A stretch of 64,000 nt of DNA, taken from assembly GCA_964602595.1 (NCBI GenBank), contig CAZRRO010000004.1, positions 124,001 through 188,000 of the forward strand, read 5' to 3'. The notes beneath the pieces are model-generated. The model made no database searches, had not been told where the DNA came from, and worked only from the letters and a program-made list of their open reading frames with translations. The stretch is from CAIWAH01 sp964602595. Lineage in GTDB: Bacteria > Verrucomicrobiota > Verrucomicrobiia > Limisphaerales > UBA9464. Below, one piece after another: positions 47,644-56,942 of the stretch; position 1 is the stretch's first letter; the number at the start of each line of letters is the position of its first letter. The translations under genes were made by a program, and so were the position numbers.

Positions 47644-50600
47644 ATGCTCGCCCGCCGTGTGTTCGTTTCGCTGGGTTGCCTGGCCGCCGCCGTTGCGTCG
47701 GCCATCGCCGCCGACGCCAACCGGCTCACCTATCTCGACGGCTCGGACCCGTTCCATGTCGGCGTGAACTTTCCCAAACTCACCACGCCCCAGTGGGTCG
47801 GCGACACCAACGTGGACGTGGTCGTCACGCTCGGCATCGACGACATGAGCCAGGCCGCGCGTTACGAGGAATTCCTCCGGCCCATCCTGGACCAACTCCA
47901 CGCCGTTGAAGGCCGCGCGCCGGTCAGCATCTTTTCCAACGCCCTCACGCCCGACGACCCGCACCTCGCCGGCTGGCTGGAGGAGGGCTTGTCACTGGAG
48001 GTCCACACGCTCGGGCATCCATGCCCGCTCCTGTCCAAGCACGACTTCGCCGGCGCCGAAAAGGCGTTCCACGGCGGCGTGGACCTGCTGAACCACGTCC
48101 CTGGCAACGTCCCCGTTGCGTTCCGGACGCCGTGTTGCGACTCGATCAACAGCCCCAGCCCGCGCCTGTTTGCCGAGCTGTTCGCCGGCACCAACGCGGC
48201 CGGGCAATTCCTGCGGCTGGATTCCTCCGTGGTGATGCTCCTGACGACCAACGACCCGGCGCTGCCGCGCGAACTGGTCCTCGACGTCGACGGGCGCGGG
48301 AAGTTCACGAAGTATGTCCCGTTTCCCAGCTTCGTCACGACGGTCGAGAACTATCCCTACCCGTGGGTGATCGGGAACCATTGCTGGGAATTCCCTTGCC
48401 TCGCCCCGAGCGACTGGGAAGCCCAGAACCTCCTCGGCAACACCAACGCCACGATGCTGGCCGATTGGCGGACGGCACTCGACGCCATCGCGCTCAAGCA
48501 GGGCACGTTCAACTTCGTGTTCCATCCGCACGGCTGGAGCGCCAACACGCAGCTCGTCGCCTTCATCGAGCACGCGGCGAAGAAATACGGGAAGCGGGTG
48601 AAGTTCCTGAACTGCCGCGACGCCTCGGACCGCCTCACGGCCCACCTCGGCGCCGGCCAGGGCCTGCGCGCGGCGGACGGCGGCGACAACGGCGTGCGCC
48701 TGCTCGACCTGAACCAGGACGGGTTCCTCGACGTGGTGATCGGCAACGATGCCCTGCGACGCACGCGCGTGTGGCAGCCCGCCCAGCGCCGTTGGTTGGA
48801 CTCCGACTTCCCGGTGGCGCTCGTGACCCGGACGAACGGCCTCGCTGTGGCCACCGGGGTGCAGTTCGGCGTGGTGCATGCCGACGGCCGGCCGACGCTG
48901 CTCTGGCGCAACGATGCCGGCGCCGGCGCGTGGACCTTCGAGGGCGGACGCTGGGTCACGAAACCCAATCTGCTCCGCGGGTTGGAAATCGAGGGCCGGC
49001 CGGTGTTCACCCGGCGTTTCGGGCGCGACCAAGGTGTGCGGTTCCGCGACGTGGACGGCGACGGCGTGGGCGAACTGCTGGTCAGCCAGGATTCCCAGAA
49101 CGCCGCCTTCCAGTGGAACAATGCCGAGCAGCGCTGGCAGCCGAGCCCGTTCCGGCTGCCGTCCGACACATCGATCGTCAACTCAACCGGCGAGGACAAC
49201 GGCCTGCGCTTTGCCGACGTGAACGGCGATGGCCATGACGACGTGATCTTCTCCAACGAGGATCGGTTCGCCCTGTGGACCTACATTCACGAACCCTGGC
49301 TGAACTGGACCCGCGGCTGGACCCGCAAGGTCGTCGCCGCCGAACGGCGCGAACCGCTCCCCGCCACCGGTCAGTTGCCGGCGACGCCGTCGGATGAGAT
49401 TCCGCCGATCGTCCGTCCGGGCCCACATCGCAACAACGGCGCCTGGTTCCATTCCCGGCATCTCTGGGTGCAGAACGAGGACACCGCGCACCTGCCCAAC
49501 CTGGTGGATCGCCGCTCGTTCGACGATCTCGTCCGCGGCATCGCGGCGCCGGCCAAGACACCGGAAGAGGAATTGGCCACGTTCCGCGTGCCCGCCGGGT
49601 TCAAGGTCGAACTGGTCGCCGCCGAACCGTTGGTGCGTGATCCCGTGGCGTTTGATTGGAATCCCGACGGCCGCTTGTGGGTGGCCGAGATGCGCGACTA
49701 TCCGCTCGGTCTCGACGGCCGGGGCAAACCCGGCGGTGTCATCAAGCTGCTCGCGGACCGCGACGGCGACGGCCGCTACGATCACGCGGACGAATTCCTG
49801 GCGGACGTGCCGTTTCCCAGCGGCGTGATGGCCTGGCGCCAAGGCGTCCTCGTCAGCGCCGCGCCCGACCTTTTCTACGCGGAGGACACGGACGGCGACG
49901 GCAAGGCCGACCGTCGCGAAGTCATCCTGACCGGCTTCCGCGAAGGCAATCAGCAGCACCGCGTGAATGGCTTCGCCTGGGGACTCGACGGCTGGGTCTA
50001 TGCCGCGAACGGCGACAGCGGCGGCGAGATTGGCCGGCCGGGCTCGGACCGGCGCCAGACCTTGCAGGGGCGCGACCTGCGATTCCGGCTCGACACGGGC
50101 GAGTTTGAGACGATCGAGGGCCAGACGCAGTTCGGGCGCGTGCGCGACGACTGGGGCAACTGGTTCGGCAATGCCAACTACGCCTGGCTCTGGCACTACG
50201 AACTGCCGGCGCGTTACCTCGCCCGCAATCCCGACCTCGCCGTGCGGGACACCCGGCGGATGCTCGCCCAATACGAGGACGGCAACCGGGTCTATCCGAT
50301 CAGCCGGGCACAGGTCCGCCCCAATGCCGTCGGCGCGGAAAACACGGTAACCAGCGGTTCCAGCCCGGCGCCGTATCGCGACGACCTGTTCGGCCCCGAC
50401 TTCGCGACCAGCGTCTTCATCAGCGAACCCACCGAGAATGTGGTCCACCGCGAAGTCGTGGCATCCACCGTCGACGGCCTGACCAGTCACCGCGCCGCCG
50501 GCGAAACGGCGTCGGAGTTCCTCGCCTCGACCGACAACTGGTTCAAACCCACGCTGCTGCGCACCGGGCCGGACGGTGCGCTTTACGTCGCCGACATGTA

Positions 50601-52830
50601 TCGGCTGCACCTCGAACATCCCGAGTGGATTCCCGCCGACCTGCTTGCGCGCATCGATGTCCGGGCCGGCACCGAACTGGGCCGAATCTGGCGCGTGGTG
50701 CCGGACGGATTCCAACCCCAGCCGGCCGCATTCAAGGTGGGCGGCACCACCGCGGAATTGGTCGCCGCGATGGACTCCGCGAACGGCTGGCGCCGGGACA
50801 CGGCGATGCGCCTGTTAGTGGAAGGCAAGGATCCCGCTGCCATCGAACCGCTCCGCCAACTCGCGCGCGGAGCCAAGTCTCCCAAGGTCCGGCTTCAGTC
50901 GCTGGCGACCCTCGCCGTGCTGGGCTCCGCCGGGCCGGAGGACATCGGGCTGGCGCTGCAAGATCCGACACCGGAGGTCCGCGCGCACGCGCTGCGGGCC
51001 GGCGAACCATTGCTGCGGAATCCTCGCCCCGACGCCGGGCTGGTGAAAACCGTGCTGGCACTGGGTGGCGATCCGGAGGCGGCGGTCCGGCTTCAACTGG
51101 CCTTCACCCTAGGCGAGTTGAACGACCCGCGGGTCGGCGAATCCCTGATTCGCCTCGTCACCCGGCACCCAGACCACACGGCGCTGCTCACCGCCGTGCT
51201 CTCCAGTTCCGGGCCCCACCTCGCGTCCATGCTGACTGCCTGCGCCGCCCTCGAAGCCCCGCCGGCCAAACTGGTCGAACGGCTGCTGGGATTCGCGGCC
51301 ACCCGCAACGACGAGGCCGCCTTGCAGGCCGGCGCCGCCGGGGTGATGAGGCTCAATTCCGCCGCTGCCTCGGTCGCCCAGTTCAACGCTGTCGCGAGCC
51401 TGGTCGAAGCGTGGGAACGCCAGGGCAGCCTGACCAACACGGCGCGTCTGGCCCGCTTCGGCAACGTGTTCGACTTCGCCCGGTCGGCCATGGAAGACCC
51501 GGCCAGCGCCGAACCGCTCCAGTTGGCGGCGCTCCGCCTGCTCGGCCGGCCCGGCGCCGGCGCGGCCCCGATCCAGGCCTTCGTGCGCCTGCTGGAGCCG
51601 AACCAATCCACGCCGCTGCAGCACGCGGCGTTGCAGGCGCTGCAACGGACCCAGGGGGCCGAAAGCGGCGAAGGCGTGCTGCGCCAGTGGCCGAGAATGA
51701 GCCCGACGCTCCAGGCGGCCGCGACCGAGATGTTGCTAACCCGGCCCGTGTGGGTCGCCCAATTGCTCAGCGCCGTCGAGACCGCCACCGTCAGCCCGCG
51801 GGAGCTCGGCCCCGGTGTCCGCCAACGCCTGATGCAGCATCCCACGCCGGCCGTGCGCACCCGGGCTACCAAGCTTTTTGCCGAGGTCAGCACCGACCGG
51901 CAGGTAGTGCTCGACCAGTTCGCGCCGGCGCGAAAACTGGCCGGCGATCCCGACCTCGGCCACGAGGTGTTCGTCGCCAACTGCGCCGCCTGCCATCGGC
52001 TGGGCGGCGAGGGCAATGACGTCGGCCCGGATCTCGGCGCCCTTTCCGACCGCTCGTTCGACGCCCTGCTCATTGCCGTGATGGACCCGAACCGGGCCGT
52101 CGAGGAGCGTTACCTGGGCTACACGGCGGTGACCAAGGGCGGACAGGAATTCACCGGGTTCATCGCCGCCGAGACCCCAAACAGCCTGACCCTGCGGGCC
52201 GCCCAGGGGACCGAGGAAACCCTCCTGCGATCGGAACTGGTCTCGCTGACCGGCACCCGCCGTTCGCTGATGCCGGAAGGCTTCGAGCACAGCCTGGATC
52301 TCGCCGCGATGGCGGACCTGTTCGCCTTCGTCACGGCGAAGTCGGCGGCGCCCAAGGTCTTCGTGGGCAATCGCCCCGCGCCCGTGGCGCCGGGCCCGGA
52401 CAATGCGCTCCGGCTGTCGGCGAGCGTCGCCGAGGTTTACGGTGAATCGCTGGTGTTCGAAGCCGGGCACGCCACCCTGGGCTTCTGGCGGAGCCCGAGC
52501 GACCGGGCGATTTGGACACTGGAAGTGCCCAAGGCGGGCAACTTTGATGTCTGGCTCGACTGGGCGAATCCCGGTCCCGGCGGCAAACATCGGCTGCGGC
52601 TGGAAGCCCAGGGCGTCCGCTTGGAACCAGCGATCGGCACGACGGGTTCGTGGGACAATTATCGGCAAGCCAAGGTGGGCACGCTGCACCTGCCGAAGGG
52701 CTCGGTCCGGCTGATCGCCCGCGGGGTCCCTCCGCTGCGCGAGCCGATCCTAGACTTGCGCGAGTTGCGGCTGGTGCCGGCCGGCAGTCCGGTTCCGGCG
52801 AATTTTGCCAAGTCGCCCCCGCCCAAGTGA
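47644..52830 (+). CDS. 1728-residue secreted fusion: deacetylase-like, FG-GAP, PVC dehydrogenase, HEAT, heme and carbohydrate-binding-like domains
   Basis: A signal peptide (VFVSLGCLAAAVASAIA) comes first. Residues 40-330 look like a polysaccharide deacetylase fold (VDVVVTLGIDDMS, LEVHTLGHPCPL, VAFRTPCCDSINS, FVFHPHGW). Residues 335-560 hold FG-GAP/VCBS-type repeats (DLNQDGFLDVVIGND, DVDGDGVGELLVSQD, DVNGDGHDDVIFSN). Residues 650-1020 are the PVC 'membrane-bound dehydrogenase' propeller (FKVELVAAEPLVRDPVAFDW, RLWVAEMRDYPLG, YVADMYRLHLEHPEWIP). About 1040-1400 are HEAT-like repeats. Residue 1444 begins the heme motif CAACH of the PVC heme-binding domain (GPDLGALSDR, SLMPEGFEHSLD). The last ~130 residues are a CBM6/35-like beta-sandwich. 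It is inferred to deacetylate and oxidise a polysaccharide at the cell surface. Confidence 0.88.
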   Translation: MLARRVFVSLGCLAAAVASAIAADANRLTYLDGSDPFHVGVNFPKLTTPQWVGDTNVDVVVTLGIDDMSQAARYEEFLRPILDQLHAVEGRAPVSIFSNALTPDDPHLAGWLEEGLSLEVHTLGHPCPLLSKHDFAGAEKAFHGGVDLLNHVPGNVPVAFRTPCCDSINSPSPRLFAELFAGTNAAGQFLRLDSSVVMLLTTNDPALPRELVLDVDGRGKFTKYVPFPSFVTTVENYPYPWVIGNHCWEFPCLAPSDWEAQNLLGNTNATMLADWRTALDAIALKQGTFNFVFHPHGWSANTQLVAFIEHAAKKYGKRVKFLNCRDASDRLTAHLGAGQGLRAADGGDNGVRLLDLNQDGFLDVVIGNDALRRTRVWQPAQRRWLDSDFPVALVTRTNGLAVATGVQFGVVHADGRPTLLWRNDAGAGAWTFEGGRWVTKPNLLRGLEIEGRPVFTRRFGRDQGVRFRDVDGDGVGELLVSQDSQNAAFQWNNAEQRWQPSPFRLPSDTSIVNSTGEDNGLRFADVNGDGHDDVIFSNEDRFALWTYIHEPWLNWTRGWTRKVVAAERREPLPATGQLPATPSDEIPPIVRPGPHRNNGAWFHSRHLWVQNEDTAHLPNLVDRRSFDDLVRGIAAPAKTPEEELATFRVPAGFKVELVAAEPLVRDPVAFDWNPDGRLWVAEMRDYPLGLDGRGKPGGVIKLLADRDGDGRYDHADEFLADVPFPSGVMAWRQGVLVSAAPDLFYAEDTDGDGKADRREVILTGFREGNQQHRVNGFAWGLDGWVYAANGDSGGEIGRPGSDRRQTLQGRDLRFRLDTGEFETIEGQTQFGRVRDDWGNWFGNANYAWLWHYELPARYLARNPDLAVRDTRRMLAQYEDGNRVYPISRAQVRPNAVGAENTVTSGSSPAPYRDDLFGPDFATSVFISEPTENVVHREVVASTVDGLTSHRAAGETASEFLASTDNWFKPTLLRTGPDGALYVADMYRLHLEHPEWIPADLLARIDVRAGTELGRIWRVVPDGFQPQPAAFKVGGTTAELVAAMDSANGWRRDTAMRLLVEGKDPAAIEPLRQLARGAKSPKVRLQSLATLAVLGSAGPEDIGLALQDPTPEVRAHALRAGEPLLRNPRPDAGLVKTVLALGGDPEAAVRLQLAFTLGELNDPRVGESLIRLVTRHPDHTALLTAVLSSSGPHLASMLTACAALEAPPAKLVERLLGFAATRNDEAALQAGAAGVMRLNSAAASVAQFNAVASLVEAWERQGSLTNTARLARFGNVFDFARSAMEDPASAEPLQLAALRLLGRPGAGAAPIQAFVRLLEPNQSTPLQHAALQALQRTQGAESGEGVLRQWPRMSPTLQAAATEMLLTRPVWVAQLLSAVETATVSPRELGPGVRQRLMQHPTPAVRTRATKLFAEVSTDRQVVLDQFAPARKLAGDPDLGHEVFVANCAACHRLGGEGNDVGPDLGALSDRSFDALLIAVMDPNRAVEERYLGYTAVTKGGQEFTGFIAAETPNSLTLRAAQGTEETLLRSELVSLTGTRRSLMPEGFEHSLDLAAMADLFAFVTAKSAAPKVFVGNRPAPVAPGPDNALRLSASVAEVYGESLVFEAGHATLGFWRSPSDRAIWTLEVPKAGNFDVWLDWANPGPGGKHRLRLEAQGVRLEPAIGTTGSWDNYRQAKVGTLHLPKGSVRLIARGVPPLREPILDLRELRLVPAGSPVPANFAKSPPPK

Positions 52831-52921
52831 GCGGTGGGCACTCACGCCGAGGCGGGCCAAATCAAGATCCCCGGCCGCGGCGTCCAGCTCGCCGCAGGCC
52901 ACGGGGCACGCCGGGCGAAAT

Positions 52922-53248
52922 CTACCGCCGCGAAATCCAGTAGGCGATCAGGCCGGCCGCAAACAGGTATGGAGTGGCCGCCAGCCCGACGGCAAACCGA
53001 TCAAAGGCAGTGAAACGCTGGCCTTCGGAGCGGCGGGCGCGAACCAGCCAAGGGACGAAGATTGGTAGCACCAGGGGAACTGCGGCCAACGCCAGCAGCG
53101 TAGGGAGCGATGCCTTCGACCATCCGTCCTTGGAATGCCGGTTGGCGAATTGAAAGGCCGCAACCGACCCAAACCAAAGGCAAACTAAGACCACCATCAG
53201 CCCCGAGAGGGCCGCTGGATTCGCCTTGGTCCGGTGGATCAGCTGCAT
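52922..53248 (-). CDS. Small three-helix membrane protein of unknown function
   Basis: The 108-residue product has three membrane helices: LSGLMVVLVCLWFGSVAAFQ, LPTLLALAAVPLVLPIFVPWLV and FAVGLAATPYLFAAGLIAYWI. Charged loops lie between them and a basic end (SRR) closes it. No family is recognised. It precedes the ThuA gene region in orientation but is 28 bp downstream of it on the same strand, so the two may be co-transcribed. Confidence 0.6.
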   Translation of the reverse strand: MQLIHRTKANPAALSGLMVVLVCLWFGSVAAFQFANRHSKDGWSKASLPTLLALAAVPLVLPIFVPWLVRARRSEGQRFTAFDRFAVGLAATPYLFAAGLIAYWISRR

Positions 53249-53276
53249 CGCGCTGAAAAGGTGTTGGCTGGCTGGG

Positions 53277-54254
53277 TTATTTCAGCTCGTGCTCGGAAAC
53301 CTTAACGCCCTTCTTGAACTTGTTGAAGCCGAACATCAGCGGCTCAAACGTGCCGACCGTGGTGACGTCGGCCTTCTTCGGAACTTCAAGCCCGGTGAGG
53401 CTATAGCTGGCGTTCACGAACAGCCGGCGCAAATCCTCGCTCTTGAGGTCATAGGCCGCCCCGATGGTCGTGCAGAGGATCTTCGAGGTGTTGCCGGTCT
53501 CGCCCTTGTAGTCGCGCAGCCAGACCAGCGGCATGAGCGCCTTCCTGAAGTTGGGTCCGTCGGTCGGGTTCATGCCGGTGAGCGTGCAGCCCTGCATGAG
53601 CACGGTGGCGTCGGCCGGGAAATCAGGATTCACGCCATAGACGTCGGTGGGACCGAAGACGTCGGCGACCGAGTTCAGGATGGGGTGCTTGGCGTTCTTG
53701 CCCTCGATCAGGCCGCGGGTCGCTTCGCCGCCGTGGTTGCCGTGATGGTAGGTCCAGGTTTCGCCGACCGTCATGCCGCCGAAGCCGCCGCCCTTCGCGG
53801 TCCAGGAATACTTCGCGTAGGGACTCTGCTTGTTCCGCTCGTAATTGAAGGCGTGCGTGGCGGTGCGGACCACCATCATGGGCTTGCCGGAGTTCAGGTA
53901 GTCCACGAAGTGCTTCATGTCGGCGTCGGGCAGCTCGCGGAACCGGAACTGGTTCACCACGAGGTCGGCGCCGGCGAGCAGGTGCATGCCGGGGATGTTG
54001 GTCTGGTTGTTGGGATTGATCGTGCCGTCGGCGTCCTGGCTGAAGAGGACGGTGCATTTGAAGCCGTGGCGCTGGCTGAGGATCTTGCCGAGCTGGGGCA
54101 GGCTTTCCTCGGAGCGATATTCCTCGTCACCGCTGAGCAGAACGATGGATTTGCCGTTGGCCTGGCCGGCCGGCGGGTTGTAGGTGACCCATTGCTGGGC
54201 CTGGGCGAGCAACGTGGCCGCGGCGGCGCTGAGGAGGAGGGAAAGTGATTTCAT
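53277..54254 (-). CDS. Secreted ThuA-domain protein
   Basis: The 325-residue product starts at the ATG at 54254 with a signal peptide (MKSLSLLLSAAAATLLAQAQ). The ThuA/trehalose-utilisation domain has the class I glutamine-amidotransferase-like core: GKSIVLLSGDEEYRSEESLP, LAGADLVVNQFRFRELPDADM, GKPMMVVRTATHAFNY, GETWTYHHGNHGGEATRG and HPILNSV. ThuA proteins are linked to sugar metabolism, but the reaction is not settled. Members with signal peptides are expanded in Verrucomicrobia. It is divergent from the second PSD1 gene with a 99-bp gap. Confidence 0.9.
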   Translation of the reverse strand: MKSLSLLLSAAAATLLAQAQQWVTYNPPAGQANGKSIVLLSGDEEYRSEESLPQLGKILSQRHGFKCTVLFSQDADGTINPNNQTNIPGMHLLAGADLVVNQFRFRELPDADMKHFVDYLNSGKPMMVVRTATHAFNYERNKQSPYAKYSWTAKGGGFGGMTVGETWTYHHGNHGGEATRGLIEGKNAKHPILNSVADVFGPTDVYGVNPDFPADATVLMQGCTLTGMNPTDGPNFRKALMPLVWLRDYKGETGNTSKILCTTIGAAYDLKSEDLRRLFVNASYSLTGLEVPKKADVTTVGTFEPLMFGFNKFKKGVKVSEHELK

Positions 54255-54261
54255 CGCGAGC

Positions 54262-54290
54262 AGTCTGCCCGACGAAAGTCCCGCCGACAA
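54262..54290 (-). promoter_or_regulatory. Putative thuA-type gene promoter, leaderless type
   Basis: On the minus strand TTGTCG (54285-54290), 17 bp and CAGACT (54262-54267) end seven bases before the ATG. Confidence 0.35.
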
Positions 54291-54353
54291 TCTTCAGGAG
54301 GAAGTTCGCGTTGACGCTCGTCGCCGCGCCTGCGAACGAAGCGGCGTCATCCC

Positions 54354-56924
54354 GTGAAGTCGCTCCTCCCCAACTTCGGCCGGATCTTGGCGGTGTTCGC
54401 CGCGGTCGGGCTCGCGCCGCTGGTCCAAGCCGGCAAGCTCACCGGCCAGTCCTTTGCCGCGGCGAAGGACCATTGGGCGTATCGGCCCCTCGCAACGACG
54501 CCACCACCCACGGTGCGAGCCACCGACCGCGTGCAGACGCCGATCGACGCCTTTCTGCTCGCGAAGCTGGAGGCGAAGGGACTGGGCTACGCGCCGTCCG
54601 CGGAACCGCGCGCGCTGTTGCGTCGGATTTACTACGACCTGATCGGCCTGCCGCCGACGGTGGAGGAGGTCGAAGCGTTCGCCCAATCCGCAGTCCACAA
54701 TCCGCAATCGGCAATCACCGCGGTCGTGGACCGTCTGCTCGCGTCCCCGCGTTACGGCGAACGCTGGGGTCGCCACTGGCTGGATGTCGCGCGTTACGCC
54801 GAGACGAAGGATCTCGTGCTCGTCTACGGGAAGGACGCGCTTCGCCCTTACGCCTACACGTATCGCGACTACGTCATCCGGGCGTTCAACGAAGACGTGC
54901 CCTTCAACGAGTTTGTCCGCGACCAGCTCGCCGCCGACCTCGTTCAGCCCAAGGTCGAGCCGTGGCGGCTCGCCGCGCTCGGTTACCTCACGCTCGGCCG
55001 CCTATTCGACAATAACGTCCACGACCAGATCGACGACCAGATCGACACCGTATCGCGCGGCCTGCTCGGCCTGACCGTCGCCTGCGCCCGTTGCCACGAC
55101 CACAAATACGACGCGGTCACGATGGCCGACTACTACGGGCTCTACGGCGTCTTCGCCTCGACCGAACGGCCCTACGTGCTGCCGCTGATCGAAGACCCGG
55201 CCCAAGTTCCCGGCGGCGCCGAGTTCGAGGAGAAGCTGGCCAAGGCCCGTAAGGAGCTCGAAGACCACCTGGACCGCTGTTTCAGCGAACTCACTGAAAA
55301 CCTACGCCAACGGGTGGGCGACTACCTCGTCCGCGCCGTAACGACGAAACCCGATCTCACCGAGACGACCCAGTTTGGCCTCTCGCTCACGCCGGAGGAT
55401 TTCCGCCCAACGATCATGCTGCGCACACGGCGGTTCGTGGAGCAGCGCGTGAAGCCGGAGGATCCGATCTTCGGCCCGTGGGCAACGCTGATGGCGTTGG
55501 CAGATGACTCCTTCCCACTCGTAGACGACAACGTAAGGAGGCGGATCGCCCCCGGAGAAGGCTCCGCCTCGTCACCTCGGCGGCTACACAGTCCGCTCGT
55601 CGTCGAAGCCCTTACGCAAACGACGCTAACCAACAAAGCCAGCATCGCCCGGGTTTACGGCGACCTGTTTCGCCGCGTTTACGAGGAATCGAAGAAACCC
55701 GCCGCCGGCAGTCCCGGCCTGACCGCTGACCAACGCGCCCTGTTGGAAGTTGTCACCGGCAAGGACGGCCCGATCTGGTTCGACCCTCGCGACACGCCCG
55801 TCCACCTGTCGCGACCCGATGCCGACAAATACGGCGGCCTGGTCCAAAATCTCGACAAGCTCGCCGCCCACGCCACCAACGCCCCGCCGGCCCGCGCGAT
55901 GGTTGTCAGCGACCTGCCCGAGCCTTACGCCCCGCGCATCTTCACGCGCGGCAGCCCGTCCCGGCCGGGCGAAGCAGTGCCGCGCAGCTTCCTGCGGGTG
56001 CTCAACGGCGGCGCTCCCCTTCCGCTCGGCGAAGGCAGCGGCCGGCTGGCCTTGGCGAACGCCGTCACGTCACCGACGAATCCGCTGACCGCGCGGGTGT
56101 TCGTGAACCGCGTGTGGATGGAACACTTCGGCGAACCGCTCGTCGGTTCGCCCGCCGACTTCGGCGTCCGCAGCGATCCGCCCACGCATCCGGAACTGCT
56201 CGACTGGCTCGCGAGCGAGTTCATCCGTTCCGGCTGGAGCGTGAAGCACCTGCACCGCCTCATCGTTCTGAGCGGGGCATTCCAGCAGAGTTCCAGTGAT
56301 CAGTATTCAGTGGTCAGTGAGTCAGTAAACGTGCGGCCTGCCTCACTGAATACTCACCCACTGAATACTGATTACTCCTCCCACGCCCACGCCGCCGACC
56401 CCGACAACCACCTCCTCTGGCACTACCCGCGCCGCCGCCTCGACCTCGAAGCCATGCGCGACACGCTGCTGTTCGTCGCCGGCCGGCTCGACGTCGCGAT
56501 GGGTGGCCGTTCGGTGGACGTAGCCAGCAATCCGCTTAACGCCCGGCGCACCGTGTATGGACTGGTGGACCGACAGAATCTCCCGGGCCTGTTCCGCTCG
56601 TTCGACTTCGCCGTGCCCGACCAATGCGTCGAGCGCCGTCCGAAAACGACCGTGCCCCAGCAGGCGCTCTTCGCCATGAACTCGCCCTTCGTCATGGAGC
56701 AGGCCCGTGCTCTCGCCGCCGGGGTTGCCGATTTGGCGGACAACTCCAGCAAAGCGACCGCCCTGATCCGAGAAATCCTAGGCCGGCAGCCGACAGGCCC
56801 CGAAGTGTCCCGCGCTATCCAATTCGTGGGGATGGCCAGCACCGACCCGGACGCCAAACTGGCACCCTGGGAGCAGTTCGCCCAAGTGCTGTTGGCCAGC
56901 AACGAACTCGTCTTCCTCGACTAA
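54354..56924 (+). CDS. DUF1549/DUF1553 (PSD1) secreted protein, locus 2, with in-frame heptamer repeats
   Basis: The 856-residue product has a GTG start and signal peptide (GRILAVFAAVGLAPLVQA). It lacks the N-terminal cytochrome domain of locus 1. DUF1549 has DAFLLAKLEAKGLGYAPSAE, RIYYDLIGLPPTVEEVEAF, RHWLDVARYAETKD and CARCHDHKYDAVT. DUF1553 has NPLTARVFVNRVWMEHFGEPLV, HPELLDWLASEFIRSGWSVKHL and PKTTVPQQALFAMNSPF. Two stretches do not belong to the family: QSAVHNPQSAIT near residue 113 and a Ser/Asn/Thr-rich ~30-residue segment near 650. Both are translations of 7-base repeat arrays inserted without breaking the frame. The MOSC gene follows 18 bp downstream. Confidence 0.92.
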   Translation: MKSLLPNFGRILAVFAAVGLAPLVQAGKLTGQSFAAAKDHWAYRPLATTPPPTVRATDRVQTPIDAFLLAKLEAKGLGYAPSAEPRALLRRIYYDLIGLPPTVEEVEAFAQSAVHNPQSAITAVVDRLLASPRYGERWGRHWLDVARYAETKDLVLVYGKDALRPYAYTYRDYVIRAFNEDVPFNEFVRDQLAADLVQPKVEPWRLAALGYLTLGRLFDNNVHDQIDDQIDTVSRGLLGLTVACARCHDHKYDAVTMADYYGLYGVFASTERPYVLPLIEDPAQVPGGAEFEEKLAKARKELEDHLDRCFSELTENLRQRVGDYLVRAVTTKPDLTETTQFGLSLTPEDFRPTIMLRTRRFVEQRVKPEDPIFGPWATLMALADDSFPLVDDNVRRRIAPGEGSASSPRRLHSPLVVEALTQTTLTNKASIARVYGDLFRRVYEESKKPAAGSPGLTADQRALLEVVTGKDGPIWFDPRDTPVHLSRPDADKYGGLVQNLDKLAAHATNAPPARAMVVSDLPEPYAPRIFTRGSPSRPGEAVPRSFLRVLNGGAPLPLGEGSGRLALANAVTSPTNPLTARVFVNRVWMEHFGEPLVGSPADFGVRSDPPTHPELLDWLASEFIRSGWSVKHLHRLIVLSGAFQQSSSDQYSVVSESVNVRPASLNTHPLNTDYSSHAHAADPDNHLLWHYPRRRLDLEAMRDTLLFVAGRLDVAMGGRSVDVASNPLNARRTVYGLVDRQNLPGLFRSFDFAVPDQCVERRPKTTVPQQALFAMNSPFVMEQARALAAGVADLADNSSKATALIREILGRQPTGPEVSRAIQFVGMASTDPDAKLAPWEQFAQVLLASNELVFLD
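54684..54718 (+). repeat. Five-copy heptamer array inside the PSD1 gene
   Basis: Five contiguous 7-mers: CAATCCG, CAGTCCA, CAATCCG, CAATCGG, CAATCAC. They sit in the linker following VEEVEAFA and are translated as part of QSAVHNPQSAIT. A related array is at 57625-57659. Confidence 0.85.
56294..56380 (+). repeat. Palindromic heptamer array inside the PSD1 gene
   Basis: The left arm has CAGTGAT, CAGTATT, CAGTGGT and CAGTGAG (56294-56321). The right arm has the complementary family: ACTGAAT, ACTCACC, ACTGAAT and ACTGATT (56345-56373). About 15 bases (ATCAGTATTCAGTGG) are perfectly inverted between the arms. The ~23-base centre is GC-rich. The frame stays open through it. Confidence 0.85.
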
Positions 56925-56942
56925 CGGGAGCCAGATTTTGCC

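Noticed and set aside
54311..54339. A leaderless promoter for the second PSD1 gene (TTGACG-17-GAACGA)
   Set aside because: The -35 is good, but the -10 has almost no match to consensus and sits 14 bases from the GTG, so it does not fit the pattern of the other genes.
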